From contig JADNRY010000019.1 of assembly GCA_015501585.1 (NCBI GenBank), positions 310,001 through 374,000 on the forward strand: a stretch of 64,000 bases of DNA, in the 5' to 3' direction. This document shows, piece by piece, positions 13,006 through 24,718 of the stretch. The stretch's first letter is position 1. Each line of letters opens with the position of its first letter. The DNA is from Rhodocollybia butyracea (Eukaryota > Basidiomycota > Agaricomycetes > Agaricales > Omphalotaceae). The notes beneath the pieces are model-generated. The model saw only the letters and a program-made list of their open reading frames with translations. It made no database searches and was not told the origin of the DNA. Position numbers and translations under genes: made by a program.

Positions 13006-13172
13006 GAAGGATCCAAATCAATGATCATGCAGATTCGTACATTGTTGACTTGGACTATATACCCTGTAAAGACTGTAATTTCTTTTTCTGATAGTATCTT
13101 ATGGCAAGAACTTCTAGTTCGGTTTCCTGCAAGTGTGGAGGAGGCAGTCGGCAGAAGCCCTAACCCCGTTTT

Positions 13173-14047
13173 TCATAAAATCGAATCTGGCCATTTGAGC
13201 TCTATCCACAAGAGCCATCTTCTTCTTTCCTTCTCATCCTCGTGTTCAGCTCGGGTTACATCCCATTCTCTTTTTATTGTTCCGCTTCGTTCTCTTTCCT
13301 CTAGAGACACAATGACAAGGCCTACCTGTAATACCGCGTCCATAAAAGACTGCAGCGTGTATCGCCCTGTGTGCAGGCCCACCACTAGATGGGCACGCGA
13401 ATCAGATGTCCTCCGCAACGTCCTCTTTAATGAATCAATGAAGATTTCATGTCGGTCAGAGTTCCACAGGTATCCGCAGCGATAATAACATCAAAAAGAT
13501 TCGAGCTTGAGTCCGAATGATCTCCGAGCAGCACTACAGGACCCGAGCCCCAGGCGTAAGCTTTAGCATAACAATTAGCAGATACTCGATTGTTCTCGAT
13601 GTTACCAGAGATCGTGCGGATAAGCTGCTCATCTGGATAGTCGCTGATAGTGACATGTATCTCTGGATAGGATTTGGCGATGACAATGCCAGGAAGGCCA
13701 GCTCCAGCTCCGAGTTCAAGCACACGGACCTTGTCGTTTTTGTTTCCTGAGCGCCGTCGGGAGATATGATCTTTCAGATGAAGATCGTCGAGGTTGTCGG
13801 CAAGATATTTGGATGAGGCCCAGACAGATGATGCATGTAGAGACCAGTTGGAAGCATCTGTATCAGGTGTGCGGAGTGTGACCGTCTGCAAAGCTTCAGA
13901 GGAATGATCTGCAAATGAACTTTTCAATGTATAGGTGAAAACGCTTCCAGTGGAGGCGAGAGTGATTGGCTGGTAATCGTAAAGTATTTCCAGCGAGCTA
14001 TTAAGAATTTCTTCTGGATCAAGACCGCTCTCCAATGCAACTGACAT
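13173..14047 (-). CDS. EFM7: EFM7/NNT1-type lysine/N-terminal methyltransferase
   Basis: A class I methyltransferase of the family that modifies the N-terminus of elongation factor eEF1A in yeast (Efm7/Nnt1). The SAM-binding motif is LELGAGAGLPGIVIAK near residues 111-126. It is preceded by the family helix VWASSKYLADNL and followed by ISDYPDEQLI, with VIIAAD as the post-motif strand. The single-exon frame breaks near 13466-13472: one added base restores TLWNSDRHEIFIDSLKRTL and carries the frame on to a stop at 13173, giving 291 aa, close to the family size. The break is more likely an assembly deletion in a CC run than a real mutation, because both halves are well conserved. It shares a 111 bp promoter with the divergent F-box gene at 14159. 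Confidence 0.8.
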
Positions 14048-14158
14048 GATGGAAGAAGGTCAAAGCGATCCCTATCAAAAATTAGCGCTGCCTTGAACAC
14101 AAGTTTCACACGTCAAATTTTTTGGGCGCTCATTTTCTCGCTTCCCCCCATTTGAGGT

Positions 14159-15747
14159 ATGCACCAGGCTTTGCTTATAGATGAGATACTAGCTACCGTT
14201 CTCGACTCTTGCACTGACTCTGCAAGTCTAAGTCGAATCGGCAGAGTGTGTCAAGCATGGGACCCTGCCTTCGACAGGCTATGGGCCACATATCTTCCAT
14301 CCTTTGACCCTCTTCTTGAGCTCATTCCTGGTGTTCTGACGGTCGATGGAGTCTATGTAAGCTATGGTGTTTTGCTTATTACTTTTGTCGGTTAGCTTAC
14401 ATTTCATTAGGTCCTTGAATCTCCAGTTTCTCCCGATTTTCGACGCCTGCGTCACTACGCCTCTCGAGTCAAAAACATCGCTTATCGTCAGCACATAAAA
14501 ATTCATCCTACACTTCTGTCTTTCCTTCTCCAGGACTGCAAAGTCGCATTCATTTTTCAAAAACTCGCCACTGTTCGGCTTGCCCTCACTAATTGCCTTT
14601 CAATATGTCCTGTCATTTCAATGACCACCAGGCTAAAAAAAATTGACTTGGATCTTGGTTTACCTCGAGCGCCTTCAAAAAAGTCAATCGAACAGCTCTC
14701 GATTTTATATTGACGGTGGATCGGGTGTCGACCTGCTTCACTTCTCTCGATCTACGAGGCATGGCGTCGAGCGAACTGGTGAATGCAGTGAGCGGTCTCT
14801 CGCGTTTGGAGTATCTAAGCCTTCGCATAGGGGCATCACTACCCGCTGAGACTGTGCTCGCCCTTGCCACCTTTCCTTGCCTTAAGGAATTAGAACTCCA
14901 GACATCTCACCTACTACCCGAGGACTTGTGCTTTTCCTCGACATGTTTTCCTTCGCTGCAGTCGCTTAATATCCGCGGTCGCACCAGCTTTATTGAAAAG
15001 CTTCTACAAAATATGCAGAGCGAGCACCTTTCAGTTTTGACGATTGATATTGAACTTATGAGTTCAACCGATGACACTTGGACTGGGCTCTTCACCGCTA
15101 TCAGGGATAAAACGCGAGCCAGTCTTCATGAATTGACTATAGAACACCACATGGACACGGAAGATCTATCGTTAGATGATGACGATACCACTAGTTCAGA
15201 TACCACACCTACTACACACACAAATAATAACCCCATCCGTACGAATCCTAATGCCCTTCTTCAATTCGACCATTTACAATCACTTTCTAATCACTATTTT
15301 CTTCGACGGCTCACCATTGAAACTACTCCTCCGATTCTTGTTCAGGATCAAGATCTCGAGCAGATTGTGCGATGGTGGTCCCACCTGGAGCATCTTGACT
15401 TGGGCTCCCTCCCAACATTCGACCGGAGATGGTCTCCGAGGGTTACTCCGGGAGGACTATCGGTCCTCTCGCGAGGTAGTCCAGCGCTTAAGACCCTCGT
15501 GATTCCGGTGGATATTACTGGGATCACACACGAAAGCGTCACTAAATACTCTCAAAATCCAAATGCTTCTTTACACAACATAACGATATCGGCCCTTACG
15601 CCACCAGATCTACCTATATTAATGGCCTCCTTTTTAAATCGCTTGTTTCCTTCATTGGTAGAGGTTCACGGTACTTGTGGACACGAGGAACACTGGGCTG
15701 ACGTCCAGCACGTACTCAAGCTCCTACAAACTTCTTCAACTTCGTAG
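14159..15747 (+). CDS. F-box / leucine-rich-repeat-like protein
   Basis: The N-terminus is an F-box-like helix pair (LIDEILATVLDSCTDSASLS, then IGRVCQAWDPAFDRLW). Intron 1 is 14357-14410. The remainder contains short leucine-rich segments (SLDLRGMASSEL, LSRLEYLSLRIGA, FPCLKELELQTSHLLP, LEHLDLGSLPTFDRRW), the usual layout of fungal F-box/LRR proteins of about 500 aa. The frame switches between about 14646 and 14709: either one base is missing, or an unusual intron is present (39 or 77 nt options both exist). A low-complexity Asp/Thr tract lies near 15175-15230. It is probably an SCF substrate adaptor; the target is unknown. Confidence 0.65.
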
Positions 15748-15890
15748 TTATTATTAGATAGAGGACTAGACCTTTACCTTTATAGTAGAACTTAGACATA
15801 CCGTTTCTGTAGATAGATTTGCATCTAGGTATTATTATATATCATTGTTGTTCCTACACTAGTCGCTTACTTATTCGCTAGAATATAGAT

Positions 15891-17271
15891 TTACTTCTGA
15901 GCGGTAAGATAGTGCCATACATTGTAAAAGTGACCGGAGTCCACCTCCTCCTCATAATGGCGTCCCCAGATTTCAATCATTTGTTGAGAGAGTCCAGCCT
16001 TCAACGCGATTTCTTTAGCCCCAAAGAAAAAATACTGAGAGCCACGGGTAGAAGAATGTCAAAGCAAAGAAAGACAAAAGAAAGAGACAGCTTACCCGCT
16101 GATTAACATTTAAAACCTTGCCCAAGGCTTCGCCGTTCTCAATACCTTCCCCAGGCCAGTTGATTGGACTAAGATAACGGCGTGAGTGCAATATATTTAA
16201 CGTCTCGACATTCTTGACCAGCTCCTCGATTTGTCGGTAGTCCTTACTTCTAGTTAGATTTCCGAAAAAATCTAACCAGCCTGCGTACCACGAACGGCCT
16301 CGGGCATCTCCTTCGTGGAGCATCGGTTTCCCCATACTCGTACTGGATTCCCACCACTTGAATGGCTCAACAAGCTTCCTGTGCTTATCGTAGACGATCC
16401 AATCACCGTCCGCCAAAAGGAGAAGACCGCCTATACGTGAGGGTAATTTAGAAGGCGTTCAGGCGGAAATAAAAGAGGAAAATGTAGCGACCGGGTCGTA
16501 AGACATCAGCGAGCATGCGTACGAGGGCTTGGGGATCCTTGACCTATCGTAAGAGTGGCGTTAAAAATCGTAATTCCATCCGCTAACCCCCGAGGCAGGA
16601 TGGGAAGCGATCATCATAACACTTACATGCTGTGCTACACAACGGCAATGGACAATATCGGCTTGACCAGTAAATTCTGGCAGCGTATACGACAAGTCGC
16701 CTTGGATAAAACTGCGCATGATTGGTTTCCATTTGAAAAGAAAGATGACCGAGAAATCAATCACCTAAAGTTCTCTGGGGCATCCCTGCAGAAAGACTGA
16801 GATATAATATTAACGAAAATATCATGTCACCTACGAGAACGTTTGGGTGTTCAAGTCGAGTCCGACAACCCGAGCGTTGGTAAACATGTTTGCCATACCA
16901 ATAGCCCTGAACAAAGGTTAGCCACAGAAAGAGCCTCGGCTGGTTGCCTCACCAGATTGCTGAACCACACCCAACATCGAGGACGGTGGCTTGGCTTGCT
17001 CCGACGTTCAAGAGATGATGAACCTTGTCATTCACACTGATAGGAAAAAGACCTCCAATCATGAGTGACCAGATGGTATGTTGGATACCGAGTCTCTGGT
17101 TTCACCTTCAGTGTGGAGCTTTTGCAAGGACAAAGGACCGCTTACATCCATCTCCTTAACGTCTGTGGGCAGCTTGTATGGCTATAGTTAGTGCATTAGT
17201 TGAGAGAGAAAGAAATTAGAAAGACTCGAGTCACTGACTGCCTGGCGAATATCGACTCTGTTTTCATCCAT
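15891..17271 (-). CDS. Class I SAM-dependent methyltransferase, small-molecule type
   Basis: About eight short exons on the minus strand splice into one methyltransferase of roughly 310 aa. The pre-motif region (YKLPTDVKEMDRLGIQH) leads to motif I, VLDVGCGSAIWAIGMA, which is cut by an intron inside the Trp codon. The post-I acidic strand is ARVVGLDLN, motif II is ADIVHCRCVAQHV, and motif III (MLADVLRPGGLLLLADGDW) is also interrupted by an intron. The C-terminus ends HFYNVWHYLTAQK. This layout is typical of the LaeA/UMTA-like methyltransferases that are numerous in Agaricomycetes; their substrates are mostly unknown. The start ATG at 17271 was chosen because the short exon 17271-17239 joins in frame to the next one. 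Confidence 0.82.
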
Positions 17272-17639
17272 GGGGGTCCTTGGGACCCGGGAAAAAGATC
17301 AGTCTCGTTATAAGGAACGCCAACCGTCGGTGGTGGAACCCTTGAGCTAATTGTTTCACTATCAGTTAGCAGCGGCACTCTGCTGAGAAGAAAAGCCTGC
17401 CAATAGAGCTAGCGAGAAGCGGCAGCGAAATTATGATAGTGTTTATTTGCCTTCGGAAAAGGCAAACCGGAACGTTCTTACAAAATGATGTATTAATGTC
17501 GTCGTCTGGGGGTGATATCGTGAATTTAGAGGCAGGCAAATAGAGAACGATTAAATCAGCGATAATTGCCATGGCATGAATAAGAGCATATCGTAAGGAA
17601 CCCTAACTAATACATCCTATAGGGTGCGTCTACTTTCCC

Positions 17640-18338
17640 TTAAACTGCCGGAGGTTTGCTTCCGGGGGTGAATGTGTAAGTCAAACCGCACTTGCCGCAA
17701 TACTGACGGTCTTTGTGGAAGGCCATCTAGATAATCTCCGTTAGTAGATTACGATACTACAAATTATAAAAAGCTCACGAAGATTCCAGCACCACATGTG
17801 GCAGTGGGGCACTCGCGACGAAGACGCTTGATCTTGCCATCCGAGTCCACCTTGTAGTACTTCAAGATGGACATCTTGACTTTCTTACGCTTGTGCTTGA
17901 TCTTTTTGGGAGTCTACATAAATAATGAGTCAGCGGCATGACCACACAGGTGAAAATAACGAGAACATACATTGTAGGTCTTTTTCTTACGTTTCTTGGC
18001 ACCACCACGGAGACGGAGGACCAGATGAAGAGTGGATTCCTTCTGGATGTTATAGTCGCTGAGAGTACGTCCATCCTCAAGCTGCTTTCCGGCGAAAATC
18101 AATCGCTGTTGATCAGGAGGAATCCTGGAGGCCCAAGTCACGAAAAAGCTCGTTAATATAAAGCGCAATACATACCCTTCCTTGTCCTGGATTTTGGCTT
18201 TGACATTGTCGATAGTGTCAGAGGATTCTACCTCGAGGGTAATAGTCTTGCCCGTAAGGCTGCGCGAAAAGGAGAAAGTTAGTAAAAGTGATGTGGAACA
18301 GATGCATTGAGAACACACGTCTTCACGAAAATCTGCAT
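17640..18338 (-). CDS. UBI3: Ubiquitin - ribosomal protein eS31 fusion
   Basis: Encodes one ubiquitin followed by the 40S protein eS31 (S27a). Cleavage after Gly-Gly yields both parts. Five exons (18338-18319, 18259-18176, 18124-17971, 17913-17779, 17726-17640) give exactly 159 aa. The product starts [20 protein letters not shown]. The ubiquitin tail LVLRLRGG is followed by the basic [10 protein letters not shown] and [20 protein letters not shown], then zinc-ribbon cysteines ([16 protein letters not shown]). The first exon has only 20 nt, a common arrangement in fungal ubiquitin genes. Nothing looks damaged. Confidence 0.97.
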
Positions 18339-18675
18339 CCTGTTAACGGACGCCTCTGTCTGTCCAACGAACTAAACGGTGGAGTCTTTAACAAAAGCAA
18401 GAGCCGAGAGTTGAGTGAAAAAAGAGATGAACGTTGTGGCGGTGTCTCCTATACAGCTGCTTTCTCAGGGTAACGTGCCGCGAGTGCGGCGCGGGAAAAA
18501 TTAAAATTGACTCAAAAAAAAAAAAAAAAAAACCCGGAGACCTCATATCTATCTATCTATTGGACGCGCAAAGTGCGCATTGACACCGCGATACTAATAG
18601 CCAGTGATAACTAATAGAAGGGGGTCAGTTGGAGTCTTTTGGACATATATACGAACTTAACCTCTTAATTTACAT

Positions 18676-18782
18676 GGTGAGATGGCCGAGCGGTCTAAGG
18701 CGCCAGACTAAGGAGACCAACGCATTGGATGCGTCCATTCATCTGGTCCGAAAGGGCGTGGGTTCGAATCCCACTCTCATCA
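18676..18782 (+). tRNA. tRNA-Leu(AAG) with intron
   Basis: The 7 bp acceptor pairs GGTGAGA with TCTCATC (one G-U), followed by discriminator A. The A box is TGGCCGAGCGG. The anticodon stem is CCAGA/TCTGG with loop CTAAGG.., anticodon AAG. An intron of about 27 nt sits after position 37. A long variable arm (TCCGAAAGGGC), as expected for Leu, precedes the T arm GTGGG-TTCGAAT-CCCAC. A run of five T at about 18789-18793 is a fitting Pol III terminator. Confidence 0.95.
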
Positions 18783-19430
18783 GAACAGTAAATTTTTGGG
18801 CCCAAGCCTTTTTTGAGGTGTTTTCTATCGCGGAGCGATGTGACAGTCTGACAGCCCGGATACTGTATCTTCGCGAAGCGACGGCTCTACAGAATTTTGA
18901 GGCCAGCGATGAGGCCAGATATAGCTTGGCGGTCAACCCCGGGCAAGTCTGGTATTTCATACGTCCCCTTTATGTGTTCTGATATTGGCGTTCCATCCCG
19001 ACTCATCTTTTGAGTCATCCTGTGATCTACTGACCAGAAGCTTTGGTACTTCTGCCCGAATGACAACCGAATGAATAATTATAGACATTCCTAGATAAGA
19101 GCTTTCATTTGTATTACATCCATTCAGGCTATCTGTATGTGTCGTGAATAAAAGAGAGACCCGTCCGGGGCCTGGACTATGGAGCAAGTGTCTAGAATTC
19201 TTGGTGAACCGTGAAAGTTACCTCGATTATTACAGGCCGCTTATATATAGTCATTTGGCTAGTTCCTTGGTTTATTATGACATTCAGCTGTACCACATAC
19301 GTCGCAACATGGGCCTCGGGTTGGAACACTGAAGGAAATCCATTCAATGTCACCTTTGTCCCATTTTTTATCCCACGGGCCAAAGCGGTTGTTATCCCAT
19401 CAACCGTCTGGTATCCACTTGAATAGCCAG
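18783..19430. other. Spacer after tRNA-Leu
   Basis: No gene I can support. Overlapping short open frames at about 19190-19430 exist on both strands without family features. Confidence 0.4.
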
Positions 19431-19922
19431 TTAGTGATCTTCATCGGGTCCATTATGAGGAGCATCTGCAAAAATCTTCAAAAGTGGAAAAAGATACGTA
19501 CTTATTTCAATAATCATATGAGCTTGTCTCTCCCAGTGTGAGATGCTATAGTATGGAGTCCTGCCTACCCCAGAAGAAACACGAGAGTATTTATCCCCTT
19601 AGAGAACTTGTTGCTTATAGAGTGACATTTTTGTTCAGATAGTAAGCAACTTACACGGGTCCTGAAATATATAGACCAACGACATTATCACAAACCAGTA
19701 AAAAGTGATCGATTCGGAGGCTGTACGCAGCAGCGACATGGCGTGGAAAACTCTGGGCACTACTCTTTGATTCAAACTATTCCAAGTAGTTACCTGAGAG
19801 GAGTAGCGTTGGAGAGCTCTCTTGGATACTCCGAGTAACGGCAAGCACAAATCATCGGAATCGTCTCTTCAAACGTGCATGTATCTCCAGCATTGAACGC
19901 TTTGGCCACTCGCGAGGTGGTC
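19431..19922 (-). CDS. Partly resolved spliced gene, membrane protein, N-terminus unclear
   Basis: On the minus strand three exons can be chained: one encoding AKAFNAGDTCTFEETIPM and ACRYSEYPRELSNATPLR, a 40 nt intron (GTAACT...CCCAG), then VFHAMSLLRTASESITFYWF followed by VIMSLVYIFQDP, a consensus GTAAGT donor at about 19651, and a short terminal exon ending GPDEDH at a TAA (19433-19431). The middle exon is a likely membrane helix and the preceding one is Cys-rich, suggesting an extracellular or lumenal loop. Upstream coding sequence reaches towards 20110 but I could not join it. Family not recognised. Confidence 0.4.
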
Positions 19923-20573
19923 GTTGGTGATCATTTGATAAGGTAGATAAGAGCTTCTCCCGCTGTTTATTGAACTCGGAGAAGCAAGGAAGCTAGCCAG
20001 ATAGAGAGCTCCAGTTCGATTTATTGAGTGCATTAAACAGCCTTGGCCTTCTTGCACACTGGGTACAATAATCACAGCAACTCCAATACCTTTGATGAGG
20101 TTCAATCCTTGAAGAAGAAATATATTAAGAGTGAGAAAACTCTTTCAGTGTATTCACAGTGCCTGGAACATATCGAGGTGTATTGTCACAGTGGCGGACT
20201 CCCGGTGAGATTGCTCAGATCGGCTTAATTTTGGTGGTGAGAATAACGGCCATTGTGAACCAGCGACAACTCCGTTTTAGCCAAATCTGAGTACTTTACT
20301 TCGATTCGAGGCCACCTCACCTGCATTCGGAATAACCGCCAGGTTATCAAGATCCGAGATTTATTATGGAACGGTGGTAATAGGCGAGCGTGGCTCGGAA
20401 CCAATAATCTCTGAATCTGAGTAATGCGGATTTAAGTAGGCAAGGGGGGCAATGGGAAAAAGCACAAAAAGCCGAAGCGCTGAAGAAACGCTTGTGGATC
20501 ACTAGATGAGTCGGAGTTTGAATTCGTACGCGTCGTTTGACGCGTGACTTGCTTTTGTACTACCACCTTCAAA
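19923..20573. other. Unresolved stretch and RFC3 promoter
   Basis: It may hold upstream exons of the minus-strand membrane protein gene (open frame about 19869-20105 with a hydrophobic start) and the RFC3 promoter. No motif is clear. Confidence 0.35.
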
Positions 20574-21946
20574 ATGAGCGACGAAGAAATGATGGACATA
20601 GATGTTATTCCTACATCTGCGAAAGGAAAAGGAAAGGCTTCAAATACTGACATCGAGTTGAACGAAAATCTCCCTTGGTCAGTTCACTATACTAGCAAAG
20701 CTCCAAGCTCACACTGACGCGCTTTTAGGGTCGAAAAATACCGGCCAGTGACACTGGATGATGTTGTCTCCCATAGAGACATCACTAGCACCAGTATGGA
20801 CCCCTCCTCGTGCCACTAAACGCGTCTTATTCTATGGATTTACAGTCGAAAAGTTCATCGAGAAAAACCGACTCCCACATCTCTTATTTTACGGGCCTCC
20901 GGGAACAGGAAAAACTTCGACTATTCTTGCAGTGGCGCGACGGATATACGGAGCTGAATATAAGAAACAAATCCTTGAAGTGTGTTGACTCGCTTGTTCT
21001 CGTCAGGCACGACAAATATTGATACCTTATTTAGCTCAACGCGTCAGACGACCGAGGAATCGACGTAGTCCGCGAACAAATCAAACAGTTCGCAGAAACG
21101 CGTACCCTTTTCTCCAAAGGTTTCAAACTCATCATCCTCGACGAAGCAGATATGATGACTCAGGCAGCTCAAGCAGCTTTGCGTCGTGTCATCGAGCAGT
21201 ATACCCGGAATGTTCGATTCTGTATCATCTGCAATTATGTCAACAAGATTGCACCTGCCATTCAAAGTCGATGTACTCGGTTTCGTTTTTCGCCTTTACC
21301 AATAATAGAGGTGGAGAAAAGGATAAACGTTGTGGTAGAGACAGAAAAGTGCGTAATAAGATATCATATCTCTTCGAATCGATCATTGACAGCGTACTTT
21401 TAGCGTGAAACTTACCGACGACGGCAAAAAGGCTTTGTTAAAGCTTTCGAAAGGCGACATGCGACGTGCTCTCAACGTGCTCCAAGCCTGTCATGCAGCC
21501 TACGACATTACCACTGAAACGGAGATTTATAGCTGTACAGGAAATCCACATCCCTCTGATATTGAGACGATTGTTAAATCCATGTTATCCGACGAGTTTA
21601 CGACGGCGCACCAATGTGAGTGGTATAGGATCATTCGAACGCGGTGATTCACAAGGCATGCCTACAGTGATATCGAAAATGAAGACGGAACGCGGTCTGG
21701 CTCTTCAAGATCTCCTTTCTGGGGTTTATGAATATATTGAGACAATCGAACTCAAGCCCCATGCTAGGATCTACCTCCTCGACCATATAGCTACTACGGA
21801 GTCAGTTGTTGCCAATTCTCTATTCTTCGCAACAAAGACGCTAATGTTGTACCAGGTATCGTCTTTCAACTGGTGGGAGCGAGAAAATCCAGATGAGCGC
21901 ACTGCTGGGAGCGTTCAAGAACACTGTAGAGCTGACCTCACGGTAG
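20574..21946 (+). CDS. RFC3: Replication factor C subunit 3 (clamp loader)
   Basis: An AAA+ subunit of the RFC complex that loads PCNA onto primed DNA in the nucleus. Seven exons (20574-20677, 20729-20793, 20846-20979, 21035-21348, 21404-21615, 21668-21800, 21856-21946) give exactly 350 aa, matching yeast Rfc3 and human RFC5. Visible motifs: [13 protein letters not shown] (RFC box II), [15 protein letters not shown] (Walker A), [24 protein letters not shown] (Walker B), and [12 protein letters not shown] (the SRC arginine-finger motif). The acidic N-terminal extension of about 30 aa ([12 protein letters not shown]) is unconserved. It is convergent with the Clr2-like gene, with 93 bp between stop codons. 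Confidence 0.97.
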
Positions 21947-22039
21947 TAAGATGACAGCTATTTACATAGAACTTAGGTTGTATGTACTACAGCAGATATA
22001 TACACACATGTACTACCGCAAACTTGAACTAGAAGGTAT

Positions 22040-24657
22040 TTATTGTGAATCTACTTGCATTGGGTCAATCGCCAGTTCCAGCCGATCCACGTCCATCTCT
22101 TGCTTCATCGAAGTTGCATTCTCCTCGACAGCGTCGCCATTCGGAACTGCAACTTCCCCATTAGCCTTACCCTGTTCTGTACTCTCAACATAGTCATTCA
22201 ACTGTGTCCTTGCATTGCTTTCTGCATCCACCAACATCGTCAGCCGATCCTTCTTATATCTAATCGGGTCCACCGAATTCATCACACCCGCTTCAAGTCC
22301 TTCCAAAGCCCACAAATGAGCCGTTTGAGAGTTTGCCGAACCATCAGCTTGAAATGCGGAATCAATGGCCTCAGAGAGAAGCGGGTGACTCAAAATACGT
22401 GGGTAATACCGCCCACTTAGGAGTGTTAGACTGAATACAGCTTCGTAGCCTTTTTCGAGTATAGGCCGGAATTTGTAACCGATTGGGGCTTTAGGGAGGT
22501 CGTAGTGGGTGACCGGGATCGGAGTCTTGAAAGTATTATTGGAGGGTACAGTATTAGTGGAGTTGGGGAGGATTTCTGAGAGCATATGAGGAGCGGTGTC
22601 ATTAACTGGGACAGCAGGATTAGGATTGGGGAGTGCAGAAGGTTTTAATGGTGAAGGTTGGGGAAGAGCGTTAGATATGCCGTTCGTATATCCATTAACA
22701 TCGTTAATCCCTACTCCCCGAGGCGGTCCGGGAGACTTGTCTTTATCCAGTGCCTCCTCAGGATCAAACCAATCCTCGTCAGCCAACTCAAACAACGCTC
22801 CTGCAGCCCGACATTCGCTCTTCTTCTTTCCACGACTGTCATCAACATCTACAGTGAACAACGCATCCAAGCGCAGGAAAACGCCACGAGACGCCGCACC
22901 CAGTGATTCAGGGTCGCAGTTGCTACCTGAGCTTTGGTTGTGTTGAAGCACGCTGGCACTAGGGGGGGCCGGGGTTACAATATGAGGTGCACCATTCCGT
23001 GCGATGGCGTTTCGACCGATTTTCAAGCGTATAAGGTCTCCTGTCCAAATCCGCTCTGCACCCCACCACAGTCCGTGGAAATTTTTCTGAGAATAAACTT
23101 GGCCGACAGCTTTGGGCATACCCAGTGACGAAGCCTTAGCCTTCTCCAGCTCCTGTGTGGTCATATGACGGTTCCCAGAAATATGAGAGGTCCCATAAGA
23201 CGTCTGAGGACCCCCATTGATGGCGTTACTATTGCTGGCTGCGGAAATGGCTTGTTCGAGAGAAAACCCGTCCGTCGCCGAAACCGAACGTACGGGTTTG
23301 TCATCTCTGAATGCGAACTTGAATTCCCAGTCATCTGTGAGATTCCAAAAGCCGGCAATCTGCGATGCAATTTGGATAGCCAATGCGTAAGGACCAGTCG
23401 CTTCTTCGAAAGTGGGAGGTGGGACGAATGGATCGGCGGGATTGGTGACTCTGACTGGAGTGAAGTTGGTTGTGTATTCAGAATCAAACCTGACTTGAGA
23501 CAGAGGGACCTCTTGAAGAGCGGCAATGAGCTCTGTGGGAGGGAGGTATGCCTGGTAGGAAAGGACTTGATCGTCTCGCGTTACTAGAGAACACGAAGTA
23601 CCAAGGAGTTTTAGCTTGTATTTCGTGTGGTGTGTGGTTTTCCATGGGGGTGATTCAGGGTTGTAGTCAGGAAATGAAGATACACCATTCTGTGTAGGGA
23701 GAACGACAGAAGGGGTAGTTTCTGGACGAGTTGAAGCTTCCTCTACTATCGCTGGCCACGCTTTGATTATATCGACGTCTCTACGAGGACCCTCAATTGG
23801 GTGTTCCAGCGCAACCCACACCAGTTCGTCGTTTCTATGCCACCGTCGTAGTATCAGCGCAGTATCGCTGTGGGCTTCCTGCAGGTCCAGTATTTGTTCC
23901 ACTGGAGCAGGAGCTTTTGGGACAATAAAGTTGGATGGTTTTCGCAGCCTGGCTTTCTGTATTGCGGCATATGTGATTGGGTTATTTCGAAGTCCACTGG
24001 AAGGAAGTGGTTTACGCTTTACACCAGCCAGTCGATTGGGGCTGGAGGGACCAGGAGACGTAGTTTGGATAATGCCTCGTCCTTGGAAATCCTCCGTGAT
24101 TTCTCGCTGGCTTTTTCTTTTCGAGCAATATTTACAGTCGCAGTTGCCTTCCATGTCACCAAAAAGCCAGATCGCATGTGGAATGAATTCCGGAACCGAG
24201 CGAAATTTGGCAGTTTTCGTTGATCCTTCGTTTCGTATTAGCTCCGTTGTGGCGAAACTACTCAACGACAAACATACCAAAAAGATATACGTCTTGTCGA
24301 GGATCCGCTTGTGATCCTTTATTGTGTAAAAACATTTGATAATTGGCTGGCCAATCCCTGAGGACATACGAATCTGGATCTGAGAACCCATTAAGCGTTG
24401 CTGAGGAAAAACGATGGAATAGAAGACCGACTATCATAACGATTGTTTTTCGCCAAAGCAGCACCAACTTGTACCCGCCATTTGATAGCCAGGCCTTCGT
24501 CCAACTCAACAGGCTGCATGAAATTTACTTGGCCATCTGAATCAACAACTCTGTTCGTATTTGTTGGTAAAAGATCGCGATTCCCGTCAGAATGTGTTAT
24601 ATCAAGGTAGTTGGGGTTTGGAGGAATAGCCCAGTTGGAAGTCACCTTTCTTCCCAT
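22040..24657 (-). CDS. Clr2-like transcriptional silencing protein
   Basis: In fission yeast, Clr2 is part of the SHREC complex that deacetylates histones and compacts heterochromatin. Three exons (24657-24441, 24400-24278, 24225-22040) give exactly 841 aa. The N-terminal domain reads YVLRDWPANYQMFLHNKG, then DVYLFG, then KFRSVPEFIPHAIWLFGD and the Cys cluster GNCDCKYCSKRK, which is the pattern of the Clr2 N-terminal (transcription-silencing) domain. The rest is long and poorly conserved, with Pro-rich linkers and an acidic tail. Intron 1 is only 40 nt. It shares a 61 bp promoter with divergent TRAPPC12. The family is inferred from the N-terminal block; the C-terminal part matches nothing I know. 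Confidence 0.75.
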
Positions 24658-24718
24658 AATTTTGCTAGACAACTTACGAGTGTGATGAAGGGAGAAAGGT
24701 GACAAGCGCCCGTTCTTG
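24658..24718. promoter_or_regulatory. Compact bidirectional promoter (Clr2-like / TRAPPC12)
   Basis: Only 61 bp separate the ATG codons of two divergent genes, so core promoters and 5' leaders must overlap each other or the coding regions. Confidence 0.6.

Noticed and set aside
18515..18560. A-tract followed by a tctatctatc microsatellite as retrotransposon tail
   Set aside because: No target duplication or element body next to it; simple low-complexity sequence.
22596..23587. Plus-strand open frames of 116-140 codons
   Set aside because: Antisense shadows of the Clr2-like exon 3, which is open for 2.2 kb on the minus strand.
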